Assembly: GCA_028015205.1 (NCBI GenBank) | Contig: CM051521.1 | Span: 103,516,513 to 103,580,512, forward strand | Source: Mytilisepta virgata | Lineage: Eukaryota > Mollusca > Bivalvia > Mytilida > Mytilidae | DNA: 64,000 nucleotides | Reading direction: 5' to 3' | Shown here: positions 25,201-40,200 of the stretch, piece after piece | Layout of the letters: the number at the start of each line of letters is the position of its first letter | How positions within the stretch are numbered: the first letter of the stretch is position 1 | Position numbers and translations under genes: made by a program | Notes under the pieces: model-generated | Told to the model about the DNA's origin: nothing | Seen by the model: only the letters and a program-made list of their open reading frames with translations | Databases searched by the model: none

Positions 25201-28200
25201 AAGAGGACCATCTAAGGACCATTGTTGCCAAGTCTGGTTTCAGTTGCCTCATTGGTTTCAGACAAGAAGATTTTTCAAAAAATATTCACATTATGTCTTA
25301 TGTTAAACTAAGTTTAGCTGTTGCGGCCCTCTTGGTTGTTAGTCTTGGTCATTGGACATAATTCTTAAAGAGTACCATCTAAGGACTATTGCTGTCAAGT
25401 CTGGTTCCAATTGGTCAAGTTGTTTCAGACGAATATTTATCAATGAATTTTCCCATAGGGCCCTATGTTAAACTAAGGTCGGTTGTGGCGGCCATCTTGG
25501 TTAACAGTCCGGATCAACGAACATAATTCTGAAAGAAAACCTCCTATGGATCATTACTGACACACCTGATTCCAATTGGTCATGTAGTTTCATAGAAGAA
25601 GATTTTTGAAATTCATCCCGCTTTTTTTATTTTTAGTAACAGCAGCCATGTCGGTTGGAAATAGGGGATGCCGGACATAGGAGGCCACCAAAGGACCATT
25701 CCACAGAAGTTTGGTCCAAATTGGCCCAGTGTTTTCAGAGGAATTTTTACGCCCTACGACGACGTACGACGGACGCCAAGTGATGGCAAATGCTCACTTG
25801 GCCTTTTAGACCAGCTGAGCTAAAAAATCATGTCAATCCAAAGTTTCTAATCAGAAAACTTGATAATTGTTTTCCCTCGGATAGAAATATATTCAAAGAA
25901 AAGCTGCATATTTTTCACCACCCATTTTACTGACGCTAACGTACTTGGATTTTTTTTTTATTTCCAAAAAAGCAGAAGTTTAAATGCTCAAAGTAATGTG
26001 TTCAATTACAAATATAAATTTTTCTCAGACAAAATTTTTAAATTCGCGAAGAGGTGCTATACATTAGGTTAGGTACAATTATCTACAAGTATGGTTCCCT
26101 CCTGCCGTAGGAGAAATGATGTTAAATCTTCTAGGATTCGTGATCTCAAATAGACGGTGCGGGACAAACGAGAATGACATAAGACACCCCCAATCAACGA
26201 TATCGTTATCATGTTAACTTATATCCATTAGACGCTTTTTCAAAACAAAATTTTGTCAGAACAATATTTACTGCCAAAGATAAAAAAAACCAAAGAAATT
26301 AGTTATTAAGTAGATTAATTATTAAAACCTTATAAATACTTTACTACGACATTGTTTACATCATTTGGTGTATATATTTATTTTCAATATTTTATCTAAG
26401 CCAAATTAAATCTCTATCTGTAGCAAACTAAAATCTTCTTCCCTGTTATTCATACTCATCCGTTTGAGATATATTTACTAAAGATCAAACGATGAGATTG
26501 CATTTTTGGAAAGGACTTCAAGTGTTTTTTTTTTTTTTTTTTATTTCCTCTTGATAAAACGATTGAAAATATATTTTTCGTTGTATTTTTAAATTCGTGG
26601 ATTGTGTTGTCCCCAAAATCCACGAAAATTGGTGTAGCACGAATAATAAGTATTTCACTGTAATGTGAGTATTTAACATTATCAATGTAAGCAGGTGTTT
26701 AGTGCGTGATCTTATAACAAAAAGAAACCAATAACAGGAAACACAATAAGAAAAACAAGAACATAAGTCAGGATAACACTAATTTATCCAATTCTGTGCA
26801 CATTCATACGTCTCTTGACCCGTTTGATAAATTATGATCACCACATAATTATGGTCTTGATTAATTGTAAAACGTTCGGAAGAGCTCTCGGAGTTTTACA
26901 TTTTCATTAGAGAAAAAGATTCTAAAACTCTTAACGCGTTAATTATGAAATTTGTCCACTCTCGATAATTTAAACAAGCCTCACAGTTTTGAAATGAAAA
27001 TTTAATTATCTCCAGTTGATAAATTCCATAATCAACTTTACTGGTCATCGTTGTAGAATCTATATGTTCCAACTATTTTAGAAAGTTTGTGGTGTAAATG
27101 TGTACATAGGTCTATAATGATGTGACCCCATTTTCATATGAAAAAAACTTCAACGAAAACCTTAACATGAGGCGGGACGGACGTACGGATGGTCCAACAA
27201 ACGGAAGCACAGACCGAAAATCTATACACTCCGCAACTTTCGTTGGCAGGACATATTAAAGATTTAGAGACAAAATACTTGGTCTGCGAGGTAAACAGCT
27301 CGGCCTTTAACAGTAATCGGAAATGCGTAAACGTTCTACTAACGATGTCATGACGTTGTATAAATATTCATCAAATTTAGTACCTTATTGTAAGTTTCAA
27401 CACCCGATACAAGTCGAGCAAGGTGACCCAAAAATATTGTTATATCTGAAAGATGTGCCAATATCAGTTTTCACGAAACTGTAGGATATATATCGATGAT
27501 TGTTACAGACTTCGATTGTCATTGTTGGATATTCGACTTTTCCCTAGTCTATATTTAATAATTAAAGAGACTCGAATTTGTGTTTTGCTTCTTCTTCTTT
27601 CGAGTAGATTAACATAAATGATCAACGCACAGTGTAGTTGTTCGTCACCGTGTTTGAAGACCTGTTTTGAGTTATTTGGGGGATTAAACGGAAACAATTG
27701 TTCGGATGTACAGTCCTTCCCATCGCCAAACTGAATTTTCTTTCCGCTCTTCATGTCCGGCGGCGGTGATAAACGAACCTTTATCGTGTTCAAATGGGTG
27801 GATAAAGTTATGTTAGATGAAAGAACGGGTCGAATAGGTTTTTACCAATCGATAACTTCGTACCCACAATTTCGCGGTTGTGATCCTATGTAAAAAGTAC
27901 AATTCAGAACGTGTATTAAAACGGTTATAGCAACAAAATCGTTTGCTTTTTCATGTTTTTATTTCATAATCAAATGTATAACGCTTATATTAGCTTCACA
28001 TACTGACAAAAAGGGAGAAAACTGTAGGATACTTTCAATTTCTTCGACCAAACCTTATGGAAGAAATGAGCCAATCTATTAGAAATGTCGCAACTTTAGA
28101 CCACCATCCATTCAAGATTACCGTTGCAAAAAGAAATTTAAAAACATAGTTATACATAAATAAAACAATGCAACATGATAACGACAGATACAAATAATCA

Positions 28201-31200
28201 AAGAAATGAACAAATAAGCTTGTATAGTATATACTTAAATTTACAAAGACACATTTTCTTGTAATTATAATTTTACAATAGCGTCATTTTCTATTTTTCA
28301 AAAATGCATATCCAAAACAGAACTTTTGTAAATGATATTTATAGCGGAATGTATTTGGAGAATATATCTTGTTTTTAGCTTTAAACCAAGATTTAAACCT
28401 GCCTTGTGGCAAGTTTAATTTAAAACAGGTTTTAGGCTATTTCATACCCGGTTTAAACCAAGTTTATTTTAAAACAGTTTCCTGAATAAAGTTTATTTTT
28501 AAATTCCGTTTAAGAACTTTTAAAACTCAGATTAAATTTAAACTTTCTTTGTGAATACGGCCCTAAAGATCTAAAGAAGCAAAAATACTTTTTGGTGATC
28601 GCAGATTCTGTTACGAGTTCGAACTAAAATCTGGTTACCGTTAAGTTGATATGCATATAATTAGATGATTTGTTATCTGCTGGGGCTCATAAAAACAAAT
28701 AATTTTTCATAATTGTTCATAACAATTAAATGTGTAATCATGAAATGTTTGAATCGATATTTTGATTTTATGAATACATATTTTGTTTTCATGAATACAT
28801 AATTTTTAATTTTTATGAACATTTATTTGTTTTTTTCAACAATTATGAACAAGTATTTGGTTTTTTTTTGAACATATATGAATTTTTTATGAACAAATAT
28901 TCATTTATGAACATATATTTATGTTTTATGCACATATCTTTTATTTAATGAACACATATTTTGATTTATTGAATATATCTTTTGTTTTTATGAACATATT
29001 TTCGTTTTTTACGAACAATTATTTAATTTTATGAACATATATTTTGTTGTTTTGTGAATATTGCAACGTTTCACGCGTCATAGTTCTTCTTCTTTTTGAA
29101 TATCAAGGAGTTATATCTGATGCTGAACTTATGATTTATGGGCTAATGATTTGACTTTAGTAAACTACGTTTAATTTTAATATAATTTGGTTTTTCCTTT
29201 TAGGTACATCAGAAAATTGCGACAAAAACGACGATGGTGTAAGTTTGGATGGCTGTATCAGAAAGTGTAGTAATTATGAATTTATCAGTCACGGTGTAAG
29301 TTTTACATTTTATAGATATTTTTCATCAACTGTGGGATTCTGTATATAAATTTTCAGCTACTAACGAGTGTTCACAAGAATAGATACTTTATAAATTAAG
29401 AAAGCAGGAAAAGTTTATTTTGGAATAATTCTTACAGTAAGATGTTAACAAACCTAGAAAGACATTATTAGAATGTTGGCCAGTTTTATAATTTGATATT
29501 TTTGCATTCTTTCTAGAAGATTTCAAAATATCCTATACTGATGATAATAATAATAATAACAATAATGTTAAAATTAGGGTATGGTAAAATTTGCATAAAG
29601 TAGTTGTAACCTTACTTATTTTACAGGATAAACCATCTTTCCCCGTTCTGTTCTAAAATCAGATCTATAAAAGCAAGATAAATTTGTTTATAACTTTTTG
29701 AGCACCTCTCTCATCCTTTAAAACTTGAGTTATAGGTACATCAATTTTTTTTAATTAATACATACGGAGTTTACGTATATGTTGATTCCAATAAAGTAAT
29801 TAAAGGTAATTAAACTGTATTTTAACGGAGTTTATTGCTATGTTAATGTGACTGACTCACTGTAACTTTATAACTTATAAGTCTAATGAAATGTATTAAA
29901 ACTAAGAGTAATGTCTATGTTAACTGTTCCATCTGCATTCTAAGAACTATTCCTCCTGTGCAGGTAATTCACACACCTGACTGGAGTTTATGCGTGCATA
30001 AAATTTTTCATTGTCTTAACGTGAATCATTTAAATTCAAAATCACAAGGAAAATAGGAATTATTCACTTGTAAGATTCTCTTCGTTATTATTTAATCAAA
30101 TTTGATTGATCTGGCAAGCTATTTTATACAGTATAACCTGGTTAAGGTATTATTGATATTATTGTCTCAAGGCAAAATTATTCATTTATAGAAGATTATT
30201 TGCAATTTATCAAATTTATAAAATATGAAATGTATTAAAGGTCACCTGATTCATTTTTTAGTATACTAGGTAGGGTGAAGACGAGCGTCAAATATCAAAA
30301 CCGAGTGGTAAAGCAAGCAGAGAACCTGAAGCCCTGTAAAAAAACAGTGTAAACAAATATACATAGTTTGAATCAGATGTGGATTCTTAAAAATCTTGAA
30401 TAGTATCTTTCTTCTGGCAATCTCAATTACTGTGACAGTATTAGAACATAAGATTTCTCTACCCTATACACTATCCTTCCATATGATAAACTTAAATCTG
30501 TTTTTCGTGATCTTATTCACCAGTGTTTCTGGACTAAATAGGGTACAAAACAGTATACATGGTACTTGGTACAGAAAAATCTTACTTTGTCAAAAAACGC
30601 ATTGATTCTAACGAGAAGAACTCGGAAACTGATGTTGTTAATATACTGGAATTTTTCATCAAAAACATAAATTATTTGTTTTGGAGGACAAGTTTCTCAA
30701 TAAACCATCAGTATTCCTATGGGACAAATTGTGCGCCGCTGTTGTCCGATCTGTTCTTGTTTCGGTTGAAGGCACATTTTTACAAGTGCTACTGCAGAAA
30801 ATAGAAAAGAAACTAGCCGAGTTTTTTAAAATGAGTTTCCTATACATGGATGGTGTAGCTTTAAGGATTACCCGCATCTTATCTACCCCCATTGAATTTG
30901 AAATTAAAGAGACCGCCGACACTGCTACCTGAGCTTCATATTTAGACTTGTACTTATACATAGACAACTACATAGACAAACATTGACGTTTGAAGTCAAA
31001 ACTGTATGACAAACTTGTGATGATTTTAACTTTCCAGCTGTGAAATTTCCCCTTCTTAGTGGTAACATACCAATTTCGCCAGTCTACGGTGTATACATCT
31101 CACAGTTAATTCGTTAGAGTCGGACTTGTGGTCTCTGTGGCCGGATTGCACGTATTGCAAAGCCATCTTATAGTATGTGAATGGCGGACGGGTTGGTGAG

Positions 31201-34200
31201 TGGGCGGGCAGGGAAAATAGGGTACCTATTTTGTGTAATCGATTCCTCCTTCAGCTTTTAACCCAGATATATGAAATTTTACAGAATATTTATGACATAT
31301 TAAAAGATGTGCATGGTGTCATTTCATGACAAAATACCAGATTTTTCATGTTCTGGAACTTTGTCAACCCCCCAATGTCATACAATGTTTTGTCTTGCGT
31401 GTCTCATTGATTTTGTTACTGATCATCATGAACCTAGCTGTGGTATGTGCACATTAAACGCAACCCGGCCTATTGAATCTTTGACCTATTTTTTCCTTTA
31501 TTGTTCTAGTCAGCGGGCACTTTTGTCGGTAATCATACTATATTGGGTCATCGTATATTTATACACATCACTTGAGATTCAGGATAGATAAATGGAAGAT
31601 TTGGGTACGCACGAAACTGATTTAACCAAACCACTTGTTAGTGTAGAGAAACAAGCCGTACTGTCCTGACAAACACACAAACGACCTTTTTGTGGCCATC
31701 AGAATCGGAAAACACTCCATATGTAAAACTATGTAGAATCTGCACTTATGAATATTTTCGGCTGTCGAATTTATTTTTTGTATGGAAAACCTGGCAGTAG
31801 CATTCTTTTGTTCTATGACAATTTTTATTCGAAATAAATATATTTTCAAATCTATTTGACTGCTTGATTATTTATTTTTCACCAATATGCCAGTGTGCCC
31901 GTAGCATTTCACTTGTGACTTCCCTTTATTTTTCAGTGAATTGTGAGAACTGATTAATGCTATAACCTACTTCAATATCCACAGAAAATACAAAAAAAAA
32001 ATGAGTAAAATGCAAATATAAACATAATGCAATGGACCTTTCATCCATTTCTTTAAACTGCTTAAGATATATTTGACAATCATATAAATTCACAGATCAG
32101 AACTACACGTGCAAAGATTAGGCCTTGGACGAAGGCAGATGACTGTTCTGTTTAAATCAAACAAAACTGCTTTCAATATCAAACAAACACCAATAAAATT
32201 CTTTGATACCAATTTTGATGCACCAGATGCGCACATTTCATCGATTTACGACTCATCAGTTGTGCTCAAAGCCTAAAATGTTGAAAACCAAACCAACAAT
32301 CCAAAAAGTTGAAGAGCAAATTCATAAATGCAAAAATGACCAAATACTGTAAAGCCAAAACCATCTAAGTACAGAGCTATGGACGGTGGAGATACTCCTC
32401 AGTTTTCACAAATTTTACAATTTTGTAACAGTAAATTTTAAGTATCAATTTCTGGCTAGTATGCATGTCATCCATACTATTTATGGATTGGATTGGTAGT
32501 TCCGTCCCTTTTTTCTGGTTTGTATCGATTATCTTAGGGAAAAGATTCAGGAATTTTAGAACCATGCCATACCGACATACAGACATTGATTTCAAAATTT
32601 GCCAAAATCGTTTTATATTGCCTGACTTAATAATAAGAAGAACACAAATCATGTACACGTAGAACCAATCTGAGAAGAATTCTTTTTTTATTACCAAATT
32701 CTTCATTAATGCAAACTAGAGGCTCTCAAGAGCCTGTGTAGCTCACCTGTATCTAATGTGATTTTGGAAATTATGTAAAATTATATAATGATTGAGACCA
32801 AGATTGGTTTAATTTGACACAGTATTTAAAATTAAAAACAGGTCATCTTAGTCTAGTCTTACAATAGCTACTGAAGACATCTTATCATTATTATTTTTGA
32901 ATATGTGGTCAAGTTGTGACCATTCAGAATTTCTAAACAGTTAACTTCTATGTTCTTTTTTAGCAAAGGCGGTTTGATGGCAGGGTCATCCGATACTTTT
33001 TTTCAAACAAGTCATGTTAACCTACTGAAAATTGTGGCCAAGTTTATTTCTATTCAGCCCAGATCAAGTGGAGAATTCTGTAAAAAAATGTTAAAAATTG
33101 CATATATAATGGCCATAAAGGGATCAGCTACAAAGTAACAACACTTGGTCAGCACCACATAAGAAACATTCCTGCCATATTTGGTGTAATTCCATTCAGT
33201 GGTTCTCTCAAAGAAGACATTTGTATGTATTTCTCATAGGGTCTTATGTTAAACGAAGTCCCCTGATGGTGGCCATGTTGGATGATGGATAGGCACCCAA
33301 GTAACAACACTTGGTAAGCATCTCATAAGGAACATTCATGCCATGTTTGGTTTCATTCCATTCAGTGGTTCTATAGAAGAAGACATTTGTATGTATTTCC
33401 CTTAGGGTCCTATGTTAAACTAAGTCCCTCACTGGTGGCAATTTTGAATGATGTAACGGCTACAAAGTAACAACACTTGGTCAGCACCTTGTAAGGAACA
33501 TTCATGCTATGTTTTGTTACATTCCATTCAGTGGTTCTCTAAAAGCAGTCATTTGTATGCATTTCCCATAGGGTCCAATGTTAAACTTAGTCCCCCGCTG
33601 GCAGCCATCTTGGATGATGGATCGGCAACAAAGTAACAACACTTGGTCAGCACCTCATAAGGAACATTCATGCTATGTTTTGTTCCATTCCATTCAGTGG
33701 TTCTCTAAAAGAAGTCATTTGTATGCATTTCCCATAGGGTCCAATGTTAAACTTAGTCCCCCGCTGGCGGCCATCTTGGATGATGGATCGGCTACAAAGT
33801 AACAACACTTGGTCAGCACCTCATAAGGAACATTCATGCCAGATTTAGTTTCATTCCATTCAGTGGTTCTCTAAAAGAAGTCTTTTGTATGCATTTCCCA
33901 TAGGGTCCTATGTTAAACTAAGTTCCCCGCTGGCGGCCATCTTGGATGATGGATCAGCTACAAAGTAACAACACTTGGTCAGCACCTCATAAGGAATATT
34001 CATGCCATGTTTGGTTTCATTCCATTAAATGGGTCACTAAAAGAAGTCATTTGTATGCATTTCCCGTAGGGTTCTATGTTAAACTAAGTCCCCCGCTGGC
34101 GGCCATCTTGGATTATGGATCGGCTACAAAGTAGCAACACTTGGTCAGCACCTCATAAGGAACATTCATGCCATGTTTGGTTTCATTCCATTCAACGGTT

Positions 34201-37200
34201 CTCTAAAAGAAGTCATTTGTATGCATTTCCCATAGGGTCCTATGTTAAACTAAGTTCCCCGCTGGCGGCCATCTTGGATGATGGATCGGCTACAAAGTAA
34301 CAAAACTTGGTCAGCACCTCATAAGGAACATTCATGCCATGTTTGGTTTCATTCCATTCAGTGGTTCTCTAGAAGAAGTTCAAAATGTAAAATGTTAACG
34401 ACGGCGACGGACGACGGACGCCAAGTGATGAGAAAAGCTCAGTTGGCCCTTCGGGCCAGGTGAGCCAAAATGGGTTTGTTACCTTTTACGAAAGTTTTGG
34501 GATTATATTAGCAAATGTAAGAACCATTTAAAGCTCTGTTTTTCACAATAGAGCAAGCTAAGTTATTGTCCACTAACTTCGACAGTTCATGACAGTTATG
34601 CATCAAACCCCAATCGAAATAGTTAATCATGACACAGTTTTATTGGGTATGGCGATGGATGACGCGTTTAAAAAAGTAGTATTTGCAATGTAAAAGGGAC
34701 ATTTGGTTTGATATAATGAATTGAGTAAACATTTTTTTTTACAAAAAATTGGAAAGGTGACGAAAACTGATAATTTATATGCCTAAGTGGTAGAAATATC
34801 TAGATAATGTTTTAATGAGCCATTGAAACCTTAGAAATGAAATAAAGCTTCGCCTTAAGAGTTTAAAAAAATATATCCAATATGATTCGGGGCAAGGTCG
34901 CTCTTTTCTTTCTGTTATAAGTGTAACGGGAATAACGGCTGAAATTACATAAACTGTAGATTACCACCTTCTATACTTTACACTGTTTAAAAAGTCTGTA
35001 ATTTTTATTTTTTTAATCATAATTGTAGATTTTAGTCCGAGGATTGCCAAAAAAAAAAGCTCCGCCCTACGAGTTTAGAAAAATATACTGTTATTGGTTA
35101 CGGGACACAGTCGTTCGATTTGTAACTGGAACATTCAGTTTAATTTATTTATTAAATTGTTATAACACGGCTAGCTTTTTAGAAAAACTAATAATTGCAG
35201 TAACAGGTGACTTGTATCTTTGTCATGGAGATAGTAGTAAATGGAATGGGGGTAATTCCTTGTCTATACAAAACAAAACAAAAGAGGTGCAAAGCATCAG
35301 AATAAAAGAAATTTATCCGTAAGTCTGATGGTTCGTTACACTTCTTAAGAACGATACGTCGAAATATTACCGCCTCAGAACTAATACTTAATGTATCGTT
35401 TTTAGCCCATCTTGACCAAAGGGCCATGTCAGCTATTGCTATTACTTGGCGTCCGTCATCGTCCGGCGTTGAGTTCCTACCTCCAACAAATATTGCCGCC
35501 GTTACTAAAAATAGAAAAACCAGGAAGAGCCTATTTAAAAAATATTCTCCTCTGAAACTGCTATATCAATTGAGACCAATCGTTGATGGATTAGGTGATC
35601 AACCCTTCACAATTGTGTCGGGGGAGGGGGGTCTGAGATCTTGGATCTACTTCCTGGTCCTCACCTCAAACAAATATCGCCGCTTTTACTAGAAACAGAA
35701 AAATCGGCAAAAAAATATTTAAAGGCCTTCATTGAAACTACTAGGTCATGTGAGACTAAACTTTGATAGAGTGAGCCTTAAGTAGTCCCCTTTCAAAACT
35801 GTTTCCGGTGGTCCTGACACCCAACAGATATCGTCGACGTAACTAAAAATAGAACAATCAGCCAAAAAATATTTTTAAAATCTTCTCCTGTGAAACAACA
35901 GAGGCAAGACTAAACTATGACAGAATGGTTCTTAGGTGGTCCACTTTCAAAATTGTTTCTAAAGTTTAGGTCCTCTTATCATTATGGCTGCCGTTACTAA
36001 AAATAGAAAAATTAACAAAATAAATATTTAAAATCCTCTCCTTTGAAACAACTGGGACTGTTAAGTACAAAGGTCTGGATCTTTGACCAATATGGCTACT
36101 GTTAGTAAAAATAAGACAAATCCAGTCGGACCGCCAAGTCAATAATGGTGTCGTTTTTATTTACAGAGTCATGTGACTTTTCATTTGAAAATGGGGCATT
36201 TTTTGTAACGTCAATCACCTGCCGGTTTTTTTTGCCATACATGACGTATGGTTTGAGTTGGGTCTAGGGGATGGTATTAAACTGTTTCTGAGAATATTTT
36301 CTTTTTATATTACTTTAAAACAGATATTTTTGCGTGTTTTTCATACAAAATTTACAATCAAAGTTGGCAAGGATGCAGACGATTTCGTCACCGTTGGTCA
36401 GAAAAAGGACAATTTCTTCATTGTCAGATCTCGGGACGGGGATTTTTAAATCGGAAAAGGTGTGCTGTTCCTTTTCTGACGAACAGTTTAAATATTTCTC
36501 CGCAAAACCGAGTGAAACGCAATTCGAGCGAGCTTTTTCTGTGAAAATTACGTGATAAAGGGGGATAATCAACGTTGACGTTGTCAATAAAATGTAAACA
36601 AAGAAGGTATGACGGTAACGATCGATGAAAAAAGGAAACATAAATAAGTTTCACGCTTGGTTGTCAAATGATATAATAAATATGTGTCAATAAACATTAA
36701 ACAACCCATATTTAAGAATAAATAATGTACCAGGGGAAAAAGGGGGGGGGGGTGGTGGTCAGGCAGGTACTTCCACTTACTTCTATCATTTTCTTGTGGA
36801 GGGGTTCAGGATATTTCTGTTGAATGGTAGAATGTGCACAAGTGAATTTCAAATTATTTTCCATCAAAATTAACAACTGAAAGCCTGGGGAGTAGCTGAA
36901 GTACTGCTTTAGGTCTATTTGAGTAATGACAAATGTTTATAGTTTGTTTTTCAAAAACAGGACTGAAGATTTTTTTTTCACTTTAATTTTGAAAAAAAAT
37001 TACTTGCTCCAATTTCTATTTAAATGGTTTGTGCATTTTGCAATGTGGAAGCTATTAAATAATGGATTTTTGTCTTTATCAGGACCTAAATTGTGAGTTT
37101 TTAGTTAAAAAGTAACAAATTACAAAAAAAAGCATTGGAAAAAAGAAAATTTTATTAAAATTAAAATTACCTTTATCCATTACTCAATTGTGAAAAACTG

Positions 37201-40200
37201 TAAGGATCTGACATGGACAGATTTATTTTTGCCAGCAAATCACATGAATCATATGCATATTATTTTCAACAAAAGGAAATTTTACATTTGTACATTAAGT
37301 CATGCCTTCTCAATCTTGTTTTTCATGAATTAATATTTATTGTATTGATTAAGAATAATTATTATTGCTTTTCGTGTATTTGACCTATTTCACCTCCTGT
37401 AGTGCCAAAATTGGTAAAATAAAAATATACATGTGATTTTATAGACCAATTTCTCATGCTTATCATTGAAATTTGCTGACTTTCCATGTAAAAAAGTAAA
37501 AGTCTGGACTTGAACATGAATTAAAAATCATAAAATAACAAAATAAAATCATTTGTATAAGAAAAAATGTAATATGGAAGTCTAATCCAAGATTCTGGAT
37601 TTTGAAATTAAAGGCAAAGCACAAAAATTAGAAATTTTCAACAGAATTTAAGTTAATAGGTTTATTAACATGATTAATGTTGTCTACATGTACATAACAT
37701 GGTGAAATTCATGTGAATGTAATGAATATTCTTTGAATAAGAGAACACTACCAAAATATAATAAAACTGAAAACTATTACTGGATTGAATCATAGACTAT
37801 TCTAACTAAATAGTCCAGATGACAGCAGAGGGTAAAAAAATTTAAATCATAAATGAAAAGAAATTAGATAACCTTACTTACAAGTGGTTATAAAATTTGA
37901 AGTTGTAGATATTACAAGATTACTATTTTGACAAAAATTTAAGAAATTATACACATAGAGACATATGAAAATCATATAATATTTTCCATCCAAAGTAAAA
38001 CAAATACACCTAAAATATATATTTTGATATACAATTTATTTACTAATAGTTTTCCTTTACATTGCCAATGATAATAAATAAAATTGGTAGCTCGTAGGTT
38101 GAGTATTTATGCCTAATTTCACAATATTGTAAAGACTAAAAGTGTTCCAATACTATTTATTCAAATGTCAGTGAATCTTTTTTTTTTATCTTATTTTTAA
38201 AAAAATCATCTCATCATGGATTTTTTTCTGTCCAAAATGTAACCTATTAGATGAACCTGAGCAAATTTAAAAAAAAACCCAAAAAACTTGTATCATCAAC
38301 CATAAAAACGGGAAGGGCCCAGGGCACTTTCCAGGTGATTGATCTTTGAAAATAGACACTCCTCCCAGTGAAACGGTAAACGAGCGAGATCTGTTCATTG
38401 GCTAAAAAGTGGCAACGTGTGTCGCTGGCCATTTTGAGGTGCGCAAAAATACTCACTTTTGATGTCTCATACGTTTATAATTTTCAGTGTCAGGTGAATC
38501 CAATAGGCCAGGGTGTTAACGAAATAATTTTTACACATATTTCCATCCATGTTATTTGAAAGTCAAAAACTAGCACAACGATATTTACACATTTCACACC
38601 CGTCATGTCAATCAAAAATTCGAGGCGGGACTAAAAGCGCCATCTAGTGTAAAAAATTCTGAAATTATCTCCACCTGTTTCTCTGTAAATAGAATGCATT
38701 AGCGTAACTGTCAAAATGGCACTTGGCCGTCCGACTGATCCACAAACGATGTTTAAATAAAAGGTATCACAAAATACCGAAATAAATTTGATGCAGTGTA
38801 TGGCCATTTCTTAGATATTAATTCGTTTTTGAAACTACTGGGACAATTTAGACAAAATATAGCTGAATGATGGTCCCTTTTCTAAATTTTGTCTGGAATC
38901 AGTACCATACAGCACTATGGTCAGTGGTATTGAAAAAAAACATAAAAAGCTTTATTTTGAATGATGTTGTTTAATTCCCTATTAATATTTTTAAATGGTA
39001 AGTTAAATCCAGGTGAGAGATTCAGGCTTCTGGTAGCCTCTTAAAAATAGTCATCATAATTTTTCTTTCTTATAGATATTTTTAGAATGTATATTTATTT
39101 AACTAAATCGAGAAACAAATATTATGCAAACTGCATCTTCATCTGGTTATTATTTAAAGAAAAACTCGTGTACTTGCTCTATGACAAACTTGGCAGATGA
39201 CAAAACACTAAATCCAGTGCCGTGTAAAGGTGAAATTCTCTGTATAGCCGAACGGTGTAGTGTTTATCAAAGAGGTAAACGTATTGTATTGGTTAATTTG
39301 CATGATTTTGATTGTGTTCTCTTTTAACACTTACTAAAAAAACTGGTTGATTATATAGATACTTCGGATTGACTCTTTTATTCATAGGATATTATAATTG
39401 GTTACACGACCGTTCTTATTAGTTGAATGGGCAAGTCTTATGTATCTACATTTCTTAAATCAAGTAATATGTACTTCACTGAAAATGGCGACGTCGTAAA
39501 AGATGCAAGAACAATTACAGTACTGTTATTTCAAACTTCGTACTAAATCTTTATATTTTTCCTTACATAACCTTAAAGATGTCCGACAACTGGGTCGTAT
39601 GTTAATTTGTCTTATTTATTTATTTTCTTCTGTCTTCTGCATGTATGCAGCCAGTTTGACAGTAAAAGAACTTAGTATTTAAAGATAAATCCCTCTGTTG
39701 TTTTGCGGACAAAGCCTCGTGTCGAAAGTGACACCCTTGCATTGACTCTTCACAGGGTAGGTGCCCTGTCGCATGAATAAATTACTGACCAGATATTCAA
39801 CCCACCATACAGAAGAATATGCATGCAGATAGATTACTTACAATTTTTCTTTTTCTTAATTAAAAAAAACTACTTACACTTTCTACCACTTTTATCAAAA
39901 GCATCAGTGAAATTATAATATATCATCTGTTGACAATGAAATATTTTTTCTTACATTCAGTCAAGTTAAATTTGGAGAAGTATTCTACTCATATTTTCAA
40001 ATTTGAGAAATTCTAAATTTTACATAAGAAAATTGAGTTATTATATAAAAATTTTGAATTTATCAAATTCACATATATTAATATACAGAAGTATAGAATG
40101 TTTATAATCTTTTAGAAGGTCCAACTTTAAATTGCGCATGTATGTAGATCATTTTCAAACAGTCAATTTCAATACTCTGAGTTATAAATAAGACATGATG

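Larger units (their letters stand above)
24154..28563. mobile_element. PIF/Harbinger-like DNA transposon, 4.4 kb, TAA target duplication
   Basis: GGGCCGTATTCATAAAG at 24154-24170 faces CTTTGTGAATACGGCCC at 28547-28563 (16 of 17 match). TAA flanks both sides (24151-24153 and 28564-28566). Both ends continue inward for about 190 bp with GTTTAAAC-type subterminal motifs. A TWA target site and GGGCC...TATTCA ends are known hallmarks of PIF/Harbinger elements. No DDE transposase frame is visible, so it is non-autonomous or decayed. A family C element (24541-25826) is inserted inside, which explains part of the length. Confidence 0.75.

Noticed and set aside
27503..27793. Harbinger transposase
   Set aside because: The ORF has no DDE triad or Myb-like pattern that I can see. 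Kept only as an unrecognised weak ORF.
32750..34400. CRISPR-like array
   Set aside because: Units of 166 bp are contiguous with no unique spacers, in a eukaryotic intron.
33578..34463. Series of similar 60-75-codon ORFs ending GSATK, looking like a repeat protein
   Set aside because: The unit is 166 bp, not a multiple of three, so each ORF is in a new frame and ends at the unit boundary. They are by-products of the tandem core.
36258..36654. Overlapping ORFs on both strands with CG-containing codons
   Set aside because: No domain, no convincing splice sites and frames on both strands equally open, so there is no reason to prefer any.
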